Assembly (NCBI RefSeq): GCF_000755145.1
Contig: NZ_CP009228.1
Location: 1,237,827 to 1,301,826, forward strand
Direction: 5' to 3'
Length of the DNA stretch: 64,000 nucleotides
From: Treponema putidum
Lineage (GTDB): Bacteria > Spirochaetota > Spirochaetia > Treponematales > Treponemataceae
Shown here: positions 34,588 to 46,270 of the stretch, piece by piece
Layout of the letters: every line of letters starts with the position of its first letter
Position numbering within the stretch: position 1 is the first letter of the stretch
Program-made: the position numbers and the translations under genes
Notes under the pieces: generated by a model
Seen by the model: only the letters and a program-made list of their open reading frames with translations
The model's database searches: none
What the model was told of the DNA's origin: nothing

Positions 34588-35307
34588 TTAAACTATCAAC
34601 ATAGTAATCGGAATGGAAAATGCCATCCCGCCCAAAAGGCTTATCGGCATCGCATAGCTTTCAAGCCATTTAGCGCTTGTTTTTTTTACGATTAAACCGC
34701 AGATAAGCATTAAAAGAGCCGAAAAGAACATCACAAAAACCGGAATCCAGCCCTTAAGCCCGAACCTGATTTCAGAAAATATCATTCCTAAAAAGGCGGA
34801 AATCATTCCCATAAAAAGGGCATCGATGAGGAGCTTACTCCATTTTTCATCCTTGGACTTCATCTTAATAAGATTTTTTTGCATCTTAGGCAGAAAAAGA
34901 GCAATCACGACAATCCCCGAAATTATTCCAAGAGCCATAACCCAAGAAATAGTCGTATAGGCTGCTGCATCTGCAATAGGCTGATCCAAGGGAATATCTA
35001 AGACGGAAGCTGCCGTGCTTGCCGCCGTAAGTTCATAGGTTAAAGCCCCTAAAACCGAAAGCCGGAGCCAGGGCAGAGGAAGGCCTAAAAATTTAGAAAG
35101 GCTTATCATGCCCAAAATTATGGAAATAGCTGGGGCAACCGTAAAAATCGCCGCTCCCGAGATAATTTGCTTTATCTTTTTTTTGGACATATTGAGCTCT
35201 TTTGCCCGCTTTAAAGCCTTTATCAAAAAAAAGACGGATTGAATTAAAACAAAGAGTATTACAACTCCTGCAAACCAAAAGAGAATAGAACTATTAACAT
35301 CAAACAT
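34588..35307 (-). CDS. DUF5058-like membrane protein
   Basis: 239 residues, six to seven membrane helices, FDVNSSILFWFAGVVILFVLIQSVFFLIKALKRAKELNMSKKKIKQIISGAAIFTVAPAISIILGMISLSKFLGLPLPWLRLSVLGALTYELTAA. This matches my recollection of DUF5058 family proteins, which come as a pair of membrane genes. AAGGAG ribosome site. With the next gene it probably forms one transporter. Confidence 0.7.
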   Translation of the reverse strand: MFDVNSSILFWFAGVVILFVLIQSVFFLIKALKRAKELNMSKKKIKQIISGAAIFTVAPAISIILGMISLSKFLGLPLPWLRLSVLGALTYELTAASTAASVLDIPLDQPIADAAAYTTISWVMALGIISGIVVIALFLPKMQKNLIKMKSKDEKWSKLLIDALFMGMISAFLGMIFSEIRFGLKGWIPVFVMFFSALLMLICGLIVKKTSAKWLESYAMPISLLGGMAFSIPITMLIV

Positions 35308-35328
35308 ACATACTCCTTAAATTAGATA

Positions 35329-37353
<2,025 letters not shown>

Positions 37354-38760
37354 ATGAGTGAATGGGATTATAAGATTTTTTGGGATGAGGCCGTCAATCA
37401 GTTTAAAGAAGAGCTGTCCTTTCCGGTATTTTCAATGTGGTTTATACCTGCAAAATATGAAAAATCGACGGAAAATTCGGTAGTTTTAACCGTACCGTCT
37501 CAGTTTTTTAGAGATCAACTCGTTACAAAGCACAAAAAAGCTATAGAAAAGAAACTTTTTGAACTGTCCGGTAAAAAATTGTCCATAGAATTTAATATCA
37601 ATAAAGAAAATACTGCAAATCACGATGAAACGGAAGAAAATGCAGCTGTTTCCGGTCCCATATCAACCGAAAAAGAAACAAAAAAAAGGCAAAAGCCGGC
37701 CAAAACTGAGGATAATGGGAGAGGACAGCATCCGGACCTAAAAGCTGAATATAGTTTTGATGATTTTGTTGTCGGGCCGAACAACTCCTTTGCCGTAAAT
37801 GCGGGGATTGCAGTTTCAACAAATCCCGGAACGGCTTATAATCCGATGTTGATTTATGGAGGCGTAGGTTTGGGAAAAACCCATCTTATGCAGGCAATCG
37901 GAAATAAAATATGGAATAATACGAATTTAAAAGTTATCTATGTAACGGCAGAAAATTTTACAAATGAATTTGTTGAGTGTATTAAAAAAGGAAAGATGTC
38001 CTCATTTAAAAATAAATACCGAAATGCCGACGTTCTTCTTATAGATGACATTCACTTTTTTCAGGGAAAGGTAGAAACTCAAGAAGAACTTTTTCATACA
38101 TTTAATGAACTCTACGAAAAAAATAAGCAAATCGTGTTCACATGCGACCGTCCGCCTTCAGAGCTTAAAAATCTTTCACAGCGTTTAAAATCCAGATTTG
38201 AGAGGGGATTAAATGTTGACCTTCAGACACCTTCTTATGAAGTCCGCTATGCGATTCTTTTAAAGAAAATGGAAAAGCACAGTATAAAAATTCCTAATGA
38301 AGTTATCAACATGGTTGCAAAAAATATTTCTTCAAATGTCCGTGACTTGGAAGCGGCCTTAACAAAACTCATAGCCTATAAGGAGCTTACAAAAAAAACA
38401 ATGGACGAGGCTACGGCAAAGAACGTTTTACGGGATATTTTCGGATCTACCCGCCAAAGGAATGTTACTATCGATCTTATTCAAAAAACCGTTGCCGATT
38501 ATTTTAGTATTTCAATTTCAGACATTAAAGGCAAAAAGCGCACCAAGAGCTTTTCTTTCCCGCGTCAAATCGCCATGTTCCTTTGCAGGGAAATGACGGA
38601 GTGTTCTACAACCGAACTGGGTAATGACTTCGGAGGCCGCGATCATACTACTATTTTGCATGGCTGTAACAAGATTGAAGAACAAATTACTGCTGACCCC
38701 AGCATCGAAAAAGTTATTCACGAGCTTATGAATACTATAAAAGAAAATACGAATAAATAA
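37354..38760 (+). CDS. dnaA: Chromosomal replication initiator DnaA
   Basis: 468 residues. Domain I (about 1-80), variable linker, AAA+ domain with Walker A GGVGLGKTHLMQA (about 169) and Walker B VLLIDDIHFFQGK, sensor II region, and domain IV with the DnaA box-binding FGGRDHTTILHGCNKI. The TATAAT ends 8 bp before the ATG and there is no Shine-Dalgarno, so the mRNA may be leaderless. Adjacent to gyrB (divergent) and ftsH (same direction). Confidence 0.98.
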   Translation: MSEWDYKIFWDEAVNQFKEELSFPVFSMWFIPAKYEKSTENSVVLTVPSQFFRDQLVTKHKKAIEKKLFELSGKKLSIEFNINKENTANHDETEENAAVSGPISTEKETKKRQKPAKTEDNGRGQHPDLKAEYSFDDFVVGPNNSFAVNAGIAVSTNPGTAYNPMLIYGGVGLGKTHLMQAIGNKIWNNTNLKVIYVTAENFTNEFVECIKKGKMSSFKNKYRNADVLLIDDIHFFQGKVETQEELFHTFNELYEKNKQIVFTCDRPPSELKNLSQRLKSRFERGLNVDLQTPSYEVRYAILLKKMEKHSIKIPNEVINMVAKNISSNVRDLEAALTKLIAYKELTKKTMDEATAKNVLRDIFGSTRQRNVTIDLIQKTVADYFSISISDIKGKKRTKSFSFPRQIAMFLCREMTECSTTELGNDFGGRDHTTILHGCNKIEEQITADPSIEKVIHELMNTIKENTNK

Positions 38761-38908
38761 TTTATGAGATAAGAAACTTTTTTGTTGTAGATATTCTTTA
38801 TTATAAAAATTATACTCTTTAATCGAAATATAAATTTGATTCCCTATCGACTTTTTCTTATCTTTTATGTATTATAGTAAAATAGGATAGACAATATTAG
38901 GAGAATGT

Positions 38909-40900
38909 ATGAGTAAAAATAACGACGATAAAAACCAAAACGATCCGTTTAACTTTTTTAACTTCGGGCCGGATTCCGATGGAGATGATAAAAAAACTCC
39001 CAAGAAGCCGTTTTTTTCTTTATGGCTTTTAGCGCCGCTTTTAGTTATAATTTTTATCTTAATTAACCAAGTAATGATTCTCAACAGTTCCGCCTTAATT
39101 CCGTTTTCGGAATTTAAGGATAGGATTACTTCAGGGCAAATAAAAAAAGTTGTTTTAGGTCCCGTTTATTTTACAGGTTATACCAGTGTGCAAGATGATA
39201 CTTCTTCAAACACTTCTTTATTTTCATTTTTGTCGGTGCAAAAAAATACTAATGAATATACGACTGTCGGGATATATACTTCGGAATTTTTACAGCTTTT
39301 GGATGAACATCATGTGGTTTATCATATAAAGCCCAAGGAAAGAAGTTATATTGTTGAGCTTCTTTTACAGTGGGTACTTCCCTTCCTTTTGATATTCCTT
39401 GTTTGGCGTGCCATTATGAGGAGGATGACGAAGGGAATGGGCGGTTTAGGAGGAAGTATTTTTTCTCCAGGGCAAGCCAGAAGTGCGGCAATAGACGAGG
39501 GAAAGGTTGAAACCCGTTTTAAGGATGTTGCAGGTGTCGATGAGGCTAAAGAAGAATTAATGGAAGTTGTTGACTTCTTAAAATATCCTCAAAAATATAC
39601 CGAGATAGGCGGAAAAATTCCGCGAGGTGTTCTTTTGGTAGGCCCTCCCGGAACGGGAAAAACTCTTCTTGCAAGGGCTGTTGCAGGTGAAGCAGGAGTT
39701 CCTTTCTTTAGAATAAGCGGTTCCGACTTTGTTGAAATGTTTGTCGGCGTGGGAGCTTCCCGCGTGCGTGACCTATTCAGACAGGCCCGTGAAAAAGCCC
39801 CGTGTATTATCTTTATAGATGAATTGGATGCTATAGGAAAGTCCCGTCATAATTCTTATAGTTCAAATGATGAAAGAGAACAAACCTTGAACCAGCTTTT
39901 AGTTGAAATGGACGGTTTTGATAATAAGACGGGCTTGATTCTTTTGGCTGCTACCAACCGCCCGGATGTCTTGGATCCGGCCTTGTTAAGACCCGGCCGC
40001 TTTGACCGGCAGGTCGTAGTTGACCGCCCCGATGTTAAGGGAAGAGAACAGATTCTCAAGCTCCATGCAGAAAGTGTTAAGCTGGATGCTTCAGCCGATT
40101 TGGCTGCGATAGCCCGTATTACGGCGGGATGTTCCGGTGCTGACCTTGCAAATATTATAAATGAGGCAGCTCTTTTAGCCGTCCGAGGCAAAAGAAAGAC
40201 CGTAATTATGACGGATTTGGATGAGGCTGTTGAAAAGGCAATGATAGGCTTGCAGAAAAAGTCCCGCGTAATCCGCGAAGAAGAAAGAAGGGTAATAGCT
40301 TATCATGAAACAGGTCATGCCATCGTGGGCAGTTTTACCGATGGAGCCGATAAGGTACATAAGGTAACTATCGTTCCCCGCGGAACCTCAACCTTAGGTT
40401 ATACCTTCCATATTCCCGAAGACGATAAGCACATTGTTACAGAAAAACAACTTTTAGCCGAGATAGATGTTCTTTTAGGCGGCCGTGCCGCTGAACAGGT
40501 AAAGTTCAATATGGTTTCTACCGGAGCGGCGAATGATTTAACCCGAGCTACCGATATTGCCCGAAGCCTTATAACCGATTACGGTATGAGCTCTAAATTT
40601 AAAAACGTAGCCTTGAGCAAGCGTGGTGCCGGATATCTTGGCGATAATGAACCTAGAATGGTGCGTGAATATGCCGAAACAACTCAGCAATACATTGATG
40701 AAGAAATAGCAAAAATAATCAATACACGCTATGAAGGTGTTGTGAAAATGCTGAATGAAAAAAAGCATCTTTTAGAAAAAATTGCTACAACTCTTTTAGA
40801 AAAAGAAACTATCGAAAACGAAGAATTTGATGCTATAATCGCAGAAGAAAAGGCTCCTAAACTTTTTGAAAAAGAGAATGAAGAGACGGCAGTATCCTAA
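38909..40900 (+). CDS. ftsH: FtsH, membrane ATP-dependent zinc protease
   Basis: 663 residues: membrane helix about 36-56, periplasmic domain, second helix about 155-172, AAA+ module with Walker A GPPGTGKT (about 245), Walker [15 protein letters not shown] region, and the M41 zinc motif HETGH at about 466. It degrades damaged or short-lived membrane and soluble proteins. AGGAG lies seven bases before the ATG. The 148-bp gap after dnaA has a TATTAT-type -10. Confidence 0.97.
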   Translation: MSKNNDDKNQNDPFNFFNFGPDSDGDDKKTPKKPFFSLWLLAPLLVIIFILINQVMILNSSALIPFSEFKDRITSGQIKKVVLGPVYFTGYTSVQDDTSSNTSLFSFLSVQKNTNEYTTVGIYTSEFLQLLDEHHVVYHIKPKERSYIVELLLQWVLPFLLIFLVWRAIMRRMTKGMGGLGGSIFSPGQARSAAIDEGKVETRFKDVAGVDEAKEELMEVVDFLKYPQKYTEIGGKIPRGVLLVGPPGTGKTLLARAVAGEAGVPFFRISGSDFVEMFVGVGASRVRDLFRQAREKAPCIIFIDELDAIGKSRHNSYSSNDEREQTLNQLLVEMDGFDNKTGLILLAATNRPDVLDPALLRPGRFDRQVVVDRPDVKGREQILKLHAESVKLDASADLAAIARITAGCSGADLANIINEAALLAVRGKRKTVIMTDLDEAVEKAMIGLQKKSRVIREEERRVIAYHETGHAIVGSFTDGADKVHKVTIVPRGTSTLGYTFHIPEDDKHIVTEKQLLAEIDVLLGGRAAEQVKFNMVSTGAANDLTRATDIARSLITDYGMSSKFKNVALSKRGAGYLGDNEPRMVREYAETTQQYIDEEIAKIINTRYEGVVKMLNEKKHLLEKIATTLLEKETIENEEFDAIIAEEKAPKLFEKENEETAVS

Positions 40901-40915
40901 AAAGCAGCTCGAGCT

Positions 40916-41362
40916 ATGAATATACGTCTTATGCATTTGTCCGACTACGAAGCCGTGTACGGTTTATGGATATCTTGTGCGGGTATGGGACTTAACAATT
41001 TTGACGATTCAAAAGAGGGGATTGCCGCATTTTTAAAACGCAATCCGGAAACTTGTTTTGTTGCCGAAAGCGAAAACCCGAAAGAAATTGCGGGCGTTAT
41101 ATTGGCGGGAAACGACGGACGGAGGGGCTATATCTATCATACCGCCGTTCATCCGAATTACCGTAAGCGAGGGATCGGCTCCCGTTTGGTTGCCTCTGCA
41201 CTGGACGCTTTAAAAAAGCTCGGCATACATAAGGCTGCTCTGGTTGTATTTGAAAAAAACAAAGACGGAAACGCTTTTTGGGAACAGCAGGGCTTTTCCG
41301 TTCGGGACGATTTGGTATACCGCAACAAAGCTCTTTCGGCAATAAAAAGAATAGATACTTAA
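40916..41362 (+). CDS. GNAT-family N-acetyltransferase
   Basis: 148 residues: MNIRLMHLSDYEAVYGLWIS, then GVILAGNDGRRGYIYHTAVHPNYRKRGIGSRLVASALDALKKLGIHKAALVVFEKNKDGNAFWEQQGF. The acetyl-CoA loop is RKRGIGS. Similar to RimI-type/YpeA enzymes; substrate unknown. It lies 15 bp after ftsH, with a terminator overlapping its stop. Confidence 0.9.
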   Translation: MNIRLMHLSDYEAVYGLWISCAGMGLNNFDDSKEGIAAFLKRNPETCFVAESENPKEIAGVILAGNDGRRGYIYHTAVHPNYRKRGIGSRLVASALDALKKLGIHKAALVVFEKNKDGNAFWEQQGFSVRDDLVYRNKALSAIKRIDT

Positions 41363-41398
41363 GCCTGTCTAAAAACTGAAGTTTTTGTACAGGCTTTT
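41363..41398 (+). terminator. Intrinsic terminator after the ftsH-GNAT unit
   Basis: GCCTGT paired with ACAGGC, enclosing AAAAACTGAAGTTTTT, then TTTT. It directly follows the GNAT stop codon. Confidence 0.85.
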
Positions 41399-41515
41399 GA
41401 GGTTGTTATCCTTTGTATTTAAAAATTTTTGAGAGATAAAAAACATCCGTATTGTAAATATAATAAAAAAATGGTAAAATACGCCCTACAAAGATAGGAT
41501 TATTGGAGGTATGAT

Positions 41516-41734
41516 ATGACCAAATGGGGAGCTTTTGCACTCGGTGTTGCTGCAGGAGGAGCCGCGGTTCTCTTAGCCAAAAATGCCGGTTTTAAAAAGG
41601 CTTGTGCTAAAGTAGTAGGAGCAGGCCTAAAATTAAAAGAAGATGCCGCCGCCTTTGTCGAAACGGTAAAAGAAGACGCTCAGGATATAGTGGCGGAAGC
41701 TGCATATAACAAAGAAGCTGCAGAAGCAAAATAG
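41516..41734 (+). CDS. Small helical protein linked to the P-type ATPase (DUF6110-like)
   Basis: 72 residues: MTKWGAFALGVAAGGAAVLLAKNAGFKKACAKVVGAGLKLKEDAAAFVETVKEDAQDIVAEAAYNKEA. One Gly/Ala membrane helix (about 4-22), then an amphipathic helix. Such small proteins accompany heavy-metal P-type ATPases in anaerobes; role unproven. Good ribosome site, TTGGAGG. It is 19 bp before the ATPase gene. Confidence 0.75.
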   Translation: MTKWGAFALGVAAGGAAVLLAKNAGFKKACAKVVGAGLKLKEDAAAFVETVKEDAQDIVAEAAYNKEAAEAK

Positions 41735-41753
41735 ATTTACCTATAAAATCTTT

Positions 41754-43844
41754 ATGAATTTTTATATTGCTCACCGCCTTCCGGGACGTTTGCGTTTAAG
41801 ATATAAACGGAAAGGCTTAAGCCGTAAACAAGCCGTTCTTGTAGAGACCCTTGTGTCTTTGCAAGAAGGCATAAGGTCTATAAGTGTAAATCCCGTTTCG
41901 GGAAGCATCTTACTTGAATACTCTGGGATAAGTGAAGACGAGGCTCTTTCGTACATCAAGGCTTTAAATTCCGCCTATCTTGAAAATGAAGAACTATTGT
42001 CAAGCGTCGAAGAACCTGTTGTAACGGAGAGCTTGGCGGTTTCTCTGATAAGCCTGCTTGCGGAATTCTTTATCCGAAGGCTATTACCTCTTCCCGTCCG
42101 CAGAATATTGGCTCTCTATACGATTATGCCCCGTGTAAAAGGCGGAATAAGAGCTTTAGCAGGCGGAAGACCCTTTTGTGCCGAAACCTTGGATGCGGCC
42201 GCGCTTTCTCTTTCTTATGGTACGGGAGATTTAAACACTGCCGGTAACATCGCAATGATGCTTGAAATGGGCGAAATATTGGAAGAATATACCAGACGGA
42301 AGTCTTATGAAAATTTAGCCCTCAGTTTTTTAAACACAAAAGAAACGGTTCACGTCCTAAGGAACGGAAACGAAACGGAAATATCCGCTAATCTTCTTCA
42401 AGCAGGCGATACGGTTATTCTTAGAATAGGTTCGGTTATTCCCGCAGACGGAACGGTTGTTTCAGGGGAGGCTTCCGTCAATCAGGCTTCGATGACGGGG
42501 GAAGGGCTTCCCATTCACAAGATACCGGGCGATACCGTCTTTGCTTCAACCATTGTTGAAGAAGGAGAAATCCGTGTCTGTGTAAAGGCTTGCGGCAGGG
42601 AAACGCGGGTCAGCAAGATAGCCGATATGATAGACCGCTCGCAATCGCTTAAGGCGGCTTCGCAGATAAAATCTGAGCGGACGGCGGACAAACTGGTGTT
42701 TTATAATTTTTTACTCGCAGGCTTAACCTATGCCTTTACCCGTAACTTTGCAAAGTCCGCCTCGACCCTTCTTGTCGACTATTCTTGTGCAATGAAGTTA
42801 TCTGCCCCCGTCTGCGTGCTTTCAGCTATGAAAAACTGCGCCGAGCACGGCATTACCGTAAAGGGCGGCAAGTTTTTGGAAGACTTTGCCCGTGCGGACA
42901 CAATCGTGTTCGATAAGACGGGAACACTGACGGAATCCCAGCCCTCGGTTAAAAAGATAATCACCTTCGGCAGCCGAGCCGAAAGAAACATATTGAAAAT
43001 AGCAGCCTGTCTTGAAGAGCATTTTCCGCATTCGCTTGCACGGGCCGTTGTGCGGGAGGCCGAAAAGAGGGGCATTAAACACCGGGAAGAACATACAAAG
43101 GTTTCTTACATTTTAGCCCATGGCCTTGCTTCTACCCTAAAAGGGGATGAGCTGAGGATAGGAAGCGCTCATTTTATATTCGATGATGAGGGCATTCCCA
43201 AAACGGAAGAAGCCGAAAAAGCTATTAAAGATTTGTCGAAAAGCGGCTGTTCTCAGTTATATTTATCGATAGGAAAAGAACTTGCCGGTATCATTGCGAT
43301 AGAAGATCCTGTACGCCCCGAGGCAAAAGAAGTTGTTTCAGAACTTCACAAACTGGGAATAAAAAACATAATTATGCTTACAGGGGACGGCCCCCAAACC
43401 GCCCGCAGCATAGCTGAAAGGACGGGGATTGACCGCTATTATGCGCAGGCCCTGCCTGACACAAAGGCCGATTTTATAAAGACATTGAAAAAAGAAGGAA
43501 AAACCGTTGTAATGATAGGCGACGGGATAAATGATTCTCCTGCCCTTTCGGAAGCGGATGTGGGCATTGCAATGGGGCAGGCCTCTTCGATAGCGGGAGA
43601 AACGGCCGACATTCTTCTGCCCGATGATGGGCTAAGAGCCTTACCCATTTTAAGGCGTATAGCAACAGGCTTAATCAAAAGAATCAAGTCAAACAATGGG
43701 GCTATTATAGGCATTAACTCAGCCCTTATTGCAGGGGAACTTGCAGGCTCCATTCCTCCGGCTACGGCCGCTTTTATTCATAACGGATCGACGGTTGCCA
43801 TAGGTATGTCTGCAATGAGAAGCTACGAGCCGCCTCTTTCATAA
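41754..43844 (+). CDS. Heavy-metal-type P1B ATPase
   Basis: 696 residues. An N-terminal HMA-like domain (about 1-75, IAHRLPGRLRLRYKRKGLS) lacks a CxxC. Then membrane segments, actuator TGE (SMTGEGLPIH), phosphorylation DKTGTLTES, HP motif EEHFPHSLARA, TGDGPQTAR and MIGDGINDSPALSEADVGIAMG. The metal-site helix reads DYSCAMKLS in place of the usual C-P-C, so the ion is uncertain (the CtpC/CtpD-like Mn/Fe/Co groups also vary here). Part of a three-gene set with the small proteins on each side. Confidence 0.9.
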   Translation: MNFYIAHRLPGRLRLRYKRKGLSRKQAVLVETLVSLQEGIRSISVNPVSGSILLEYSGISEDEALSYIKALNSAYLENEELLSSVEEPVVTESLAVSLISLLAEFFIRRLLPLPVRRILALYTIMPRVKGGIRALAGGRPFCAETLDAAALSLSYGTGDLNTAGNIAMMLEMGEILEEYTRRKSYENLALSFLNTKETVHVLRNGNETEISANLLQAGDTVILRIGSVIPADGTVVSGEASVNQASMTGEGLPIHKIPGDTVFASTIVEEGEIRVCVKACGRETRVSKIADMIDRSQSLKAASQIKSERTADKLVFYNFLLAGLTYAFTRNFAKSASTLLVDYSCAMKLSAPVCVLSAMKNCAEHGITVKGGKFLEDFARADTIVFDKTGTLTESQPSVKKIITFGSRAERNILKIAACLEEHFPHSLARAVVREAEKRGIKHREEHTKVSYILAHGLASTLKGDELRIGSAHFIFDDEGIPKTEEAEKAIKDLSKSGCSQLYLSIGKELAGIIAIEDPVRPEAKEVVSELHKLGIKNIIMLTGDGPQTARSIAERTGIDRYYAQALPDTKADFIKTLKKEGKTVVMIGDGINDSPALSEADVGIAMGQASSIAGETADILLPDDGLRALPILRRIATGLIKRIKSNNGAIIGINSALIAGELAGSIPPATAAFIHNGSTVAIGMSAMRSYEPPLS

Positions 43845-43865
43845 AAGCTTTTATTGGAGAAAGTA

Positions 43866-44180
43866 ATGACTGTTTCAAGTTTTTTTCCCGGGCATATAAG
43901 GCTGCGGGGCGAGCTTATAAAAGATGACGATATTTTTAAAGCCTTTGAAAAGGCGGCTTCTTCTCATAAGGCTGTCCGCAAAATTGAAAGGAATGCGAGG
44001 ATAGGAAGTCTTTGCATAGAGTATGATGCAGATGCCCTGCCTTTATCAAAGTTTGAAATCTTTAGAGAAGATTTACCCGAGCTAAAAAAACTTTCCGATG
44101 CTTATATTTTGGGCAAGGTAGAAAAGGAAGCACTTATCAAAAAAATCGCCGAGCTTTGGGAAAAGTTAAACACCGTATGA
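43866..44180 (+). CDS. Small HMA-like domain protein linked to the P-type ATPase
   Basis: 104 residues from the ATG at 43866 (TTGGAG at 43855-43860; the frame itself opens at that TTG). MTVSSFFPGHIRLRGELIKDDDIFKAFEKAASSHKAVRKIERNARIGSLCIEYD resembles the ATPase's own N-terminal HMA-like domain (FYIAHRLPGRLRLRY...SISVNPVSGSILLEYS). It likely binds or regulates the ATPase; it has no CxxC metal motif. Confidence 0.75.
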   Translation: MTVSSFFPGHIRLRGELIKDDDIFKAFEKAASSHKAVRKIERNARIGSLCIEYDADALPLSKFEIFREDLPELKKLSDAYILGKVEKEALIKKIAELWEKLNTV

Positions 44181-44560
44181 AAAGCACTTTTATGAAAAGC
44201 AACTTTTAGGAAAAGCCGTTGATGTTTTTTATATTTTGGAGTATAATAGTAGGTATGAAAGAAAAATCTTATCTAGGCTTAAAATTCAATTTTTCTCATT
44301 ATAATTTTTTGTGTGCCGATTATGTGCCGAAAAATGTTAGCCTAAGCTACCCCCCCCCATTTTCTCTATTAGGTAAAATATCTCTAATCAAAGCTAGTAA
44401 TACTTATTTTTCTCATATAGGTCAATTCTTTTTTGAAAATAAACCGTTAAAGAATATATACCATTATATTCTATTTGATTTCACAAAGACAGTTTGTGTT
44501 TTTACTTCTTATTTATCAAAGCTAAAATATCTTAATTTAATATAAAAGGAAATTTATTTT
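44181..44560. other. AT-rich gap with a C9 tract
   Basis: 380 bp without a convincing gene. It contains a TATAAT (44242-44247) 6 bp before an ATG whose frame (to 44545) has no family features and unlikely composition, and a run of nine C at 44350-44358 (G9 on the minus strand). Composition is lower in GC than the flanking P-type ATPase, marking the start of the accessory region. Confidence 0.5.
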
Positions 44561-45547
44561 ATGGAAGTAGTATCTTTTTCGGTTGAAAATTTTAGAAGCA
44601 TCACAAAGAAAAGTGTAATACCATTAAAAAAACTTTCTATTTTAATCGGTAAAAACAATGAGGGTAAGTCGAACCTCTTAAAGGCTCTTGGGCTTGCAAT
44701 GGATATTATAAGTTCAGGCCGGTTTATAAAGAGACCTATTAGCAGCAGCCGATTGATATTTTCACGGACTAAGAATTATGACTGGGAAAGGGATTTTCCA
44801 ATATCCCTCCAAGATGGTATAGGTGGAGAAACAAGACTTGGTCTTGAATTTGAGTTATCTCAGACAGAAAAGGAAGAATTTAATAAGAGGTTTAAAACTA
44901 AACTTTCATCCACTATTGTATTTGAAATAAGTATAGATTCAAATGCTAAGGGAGAGCTTGAGATAAGTGAACAAAACAAAAAGAACAAAAAAATAGTTGG
45001 AGATCAAAAACATGAGATATGTGAATTCGTAAAAGAAAAAATATATTTCAATTATATTCCTGCAGTCCGAACCGAGGAAGATGCTGCAAAAATTGTCTAT
45101 GAGCTTATAAGCAATGAATTATTAGGAATCAAAGAAGATAAGAAATATAAACAAGCTTTGGAATCTATCAAAAAACTGGAAGCCCCTGTTTTAAAAAAGA
45201 TTAGCAAGACCATTAAAGATTCGATAGTACAGCTTGTTCCTAATGTAAAGGATGTAATAATTGCAAACAACAGTGAGCCCTCATATATGAGCAGACATTT
45301 GTATTCAGGTCGTGAATATATCGAAATAGATGACGGTACAAAAACAGGTCTTGAGCTAAAGGGTGACGGAGTAAAAAGTTTGGTTACAATGGCCTTGTTA
45401 AAGGATATGACATTAAAAAAAGACCAAATTTCTTTTGTGGCAATAGAAGAACCTGAAAGTCATCTACATCCTGAAGCCGTACATCTTTTAAAAAATAAGA
45501 TATATGAGATAGCCGAAAAAAAATCAAGTAATCATCTCTACACATAG
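44561..45547 (+). CDS. OLD-family AAA ATPase/nuclease, N-terminal part (frameshifted)
   Basis: 328 residues: FSVENFRSITKKSVIPLKKLSILIGKNNEGKSNLLKAL (Walker A GKNNEGKS, about 27-34), SMC-like arms, LELKGDGVKSLVTMALL (signature-like) and VAIEEPESHLHPEAV (Walker B). The frame ends at an A8 run (45516-45523). With seven A's it reads AEKNQVIISTHSPIFVD, the normal H-loop, and continues into the TOPRIM half. OLD nucleases are linked to phage defence. No UvrD-like GajB partner is present. Confidence 0.85.
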   Translation: MEVVSFSVENFRSITKKSVIPLKKLSILIGKNNEGKSNLLKALGLAMDIISSGRFIKRPISSSRLIFSRTKNYDWERDFPISLQDGIGGETRLGLEFELSQTEKEEFNKRFKTKLSSTIVFEISIDSNAKGELEISEQNKKNKKIVGDQKHEICEFVKEKIYFNYIPAVRTEEDAAKIVYELISNELLGIKEDKKYKQALESIKKLEAPVLKKISKTIKDSIVQLVPNVKDVIIANNSEPSYMSRHLYSGREYIEIDDGTKTGLELKGDGVKSLVTMALLKDMTLKKDQISFVAIEEPESHLHPEAVHLLKNKIYEIAEKKSSNHLYT

Positions 45548-46250
45548 TCCTATCTTTGTAGATCGTGAAAATATAGATTCAAACATCATTATAAATGACG
45601 GTAAGGCAGCCCCTGCCGGAAATTTAAAAGTTATAAGAGAGGTTTTAGGCATAAAAACATCGGATAACTTAAAAAATGCCGAGCAAGTTTTGGTTGTTGA
45701 AGGAGAAAGCGACTTCATTATTTTGCAAGCTGTACTTCCCCTATTAAGTAAGGTATTAAAAGAAAAATTAAAGGAAAATTTTTTAATTATAGAAGAACTA
45801 CGAGGTAGTTCAAAAATAAAATACAGAATAGGGGAGTTAAAATCTTCCTTTTGTTCTTATCATATTTTGCTTGATAATGATGAAGCAGGACGCAGAGCAA
45901 AGACTGATAACGAAATACCGGATAAGGATATTACCTTTGTAACTTGTAAAGGTATGAAGGAATCTGAGATTGAAGATACCATAAATGTAGATATTTATAA
46001 AAAAGAAGTAGAAGGAAAGTACGGAATAAACTTATCTTGTAAGTATTTTAAGTCTAATAAGAAAAAATGGTCTGAAAGAATGAAAGATGTTTTAGCGGCT
46101 AGCGGAAAAAATTCTGATGAGGATGTATTAAAGGATATTAAAACAATCGTTGCAAGCTGTGTTAAGAAAAATCCGAAAAAGGCCTTAAACGAAAATAAAA
46201 AGGAAAGCATTGAAGCTTTAGCAAAAACTTTAGAAAAAATAAATTTATAA
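45525..46250 (+). CDS. OLD-family nuclease, TOPRIM C-terminal part (frameshifted)
   Basis: 241 codons in frame with the H-loop QVIISTHSPIFVD; an independent start would be at about 45690. TOPRIM acidic residues are in VLVVEGESDFIILQ and HILLDNDEAGRRAK, followed by a C-terminal helical region. Together with 44561-45547 it makes a class 1-sized OLD protein of about 560 residues. The single-base A8 change between them may be a read error or a genuine inactivation. Confidence 0.8.
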   Translation, partial: QVIISTHSPIFVDRENIDSNIIINDGKAAPAGNLKVIREVLGIKTSDNLKNAEQVLVVEGESDFIILQAVLPLLSKVLKEKLKENFLIIEELRGSSKIKYRIGELKSSFCSYHILLDNDEAGRRAKTDNEIPDKDITFVTCKGMKESEIEDTINVDIYKKEVEGKYGINLSCKYFKSNKKKWSERMKDVLAASGKNSDEDVLKDIKTIVASCVKKNPKKALNENKKESIEALAKTLEKINL

Positions 46251-46270
46251 AATAATTGGAGGTTTTTAAA

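Noticed and set aside
44219-44545. 108-codon open frame after a TATAAT in the AT-rich gap
   Set aside because: Phe/Tyr/Ser-rich composition with no family signal, crosses the C9 tract, and has no ribosome site; more likely chance.
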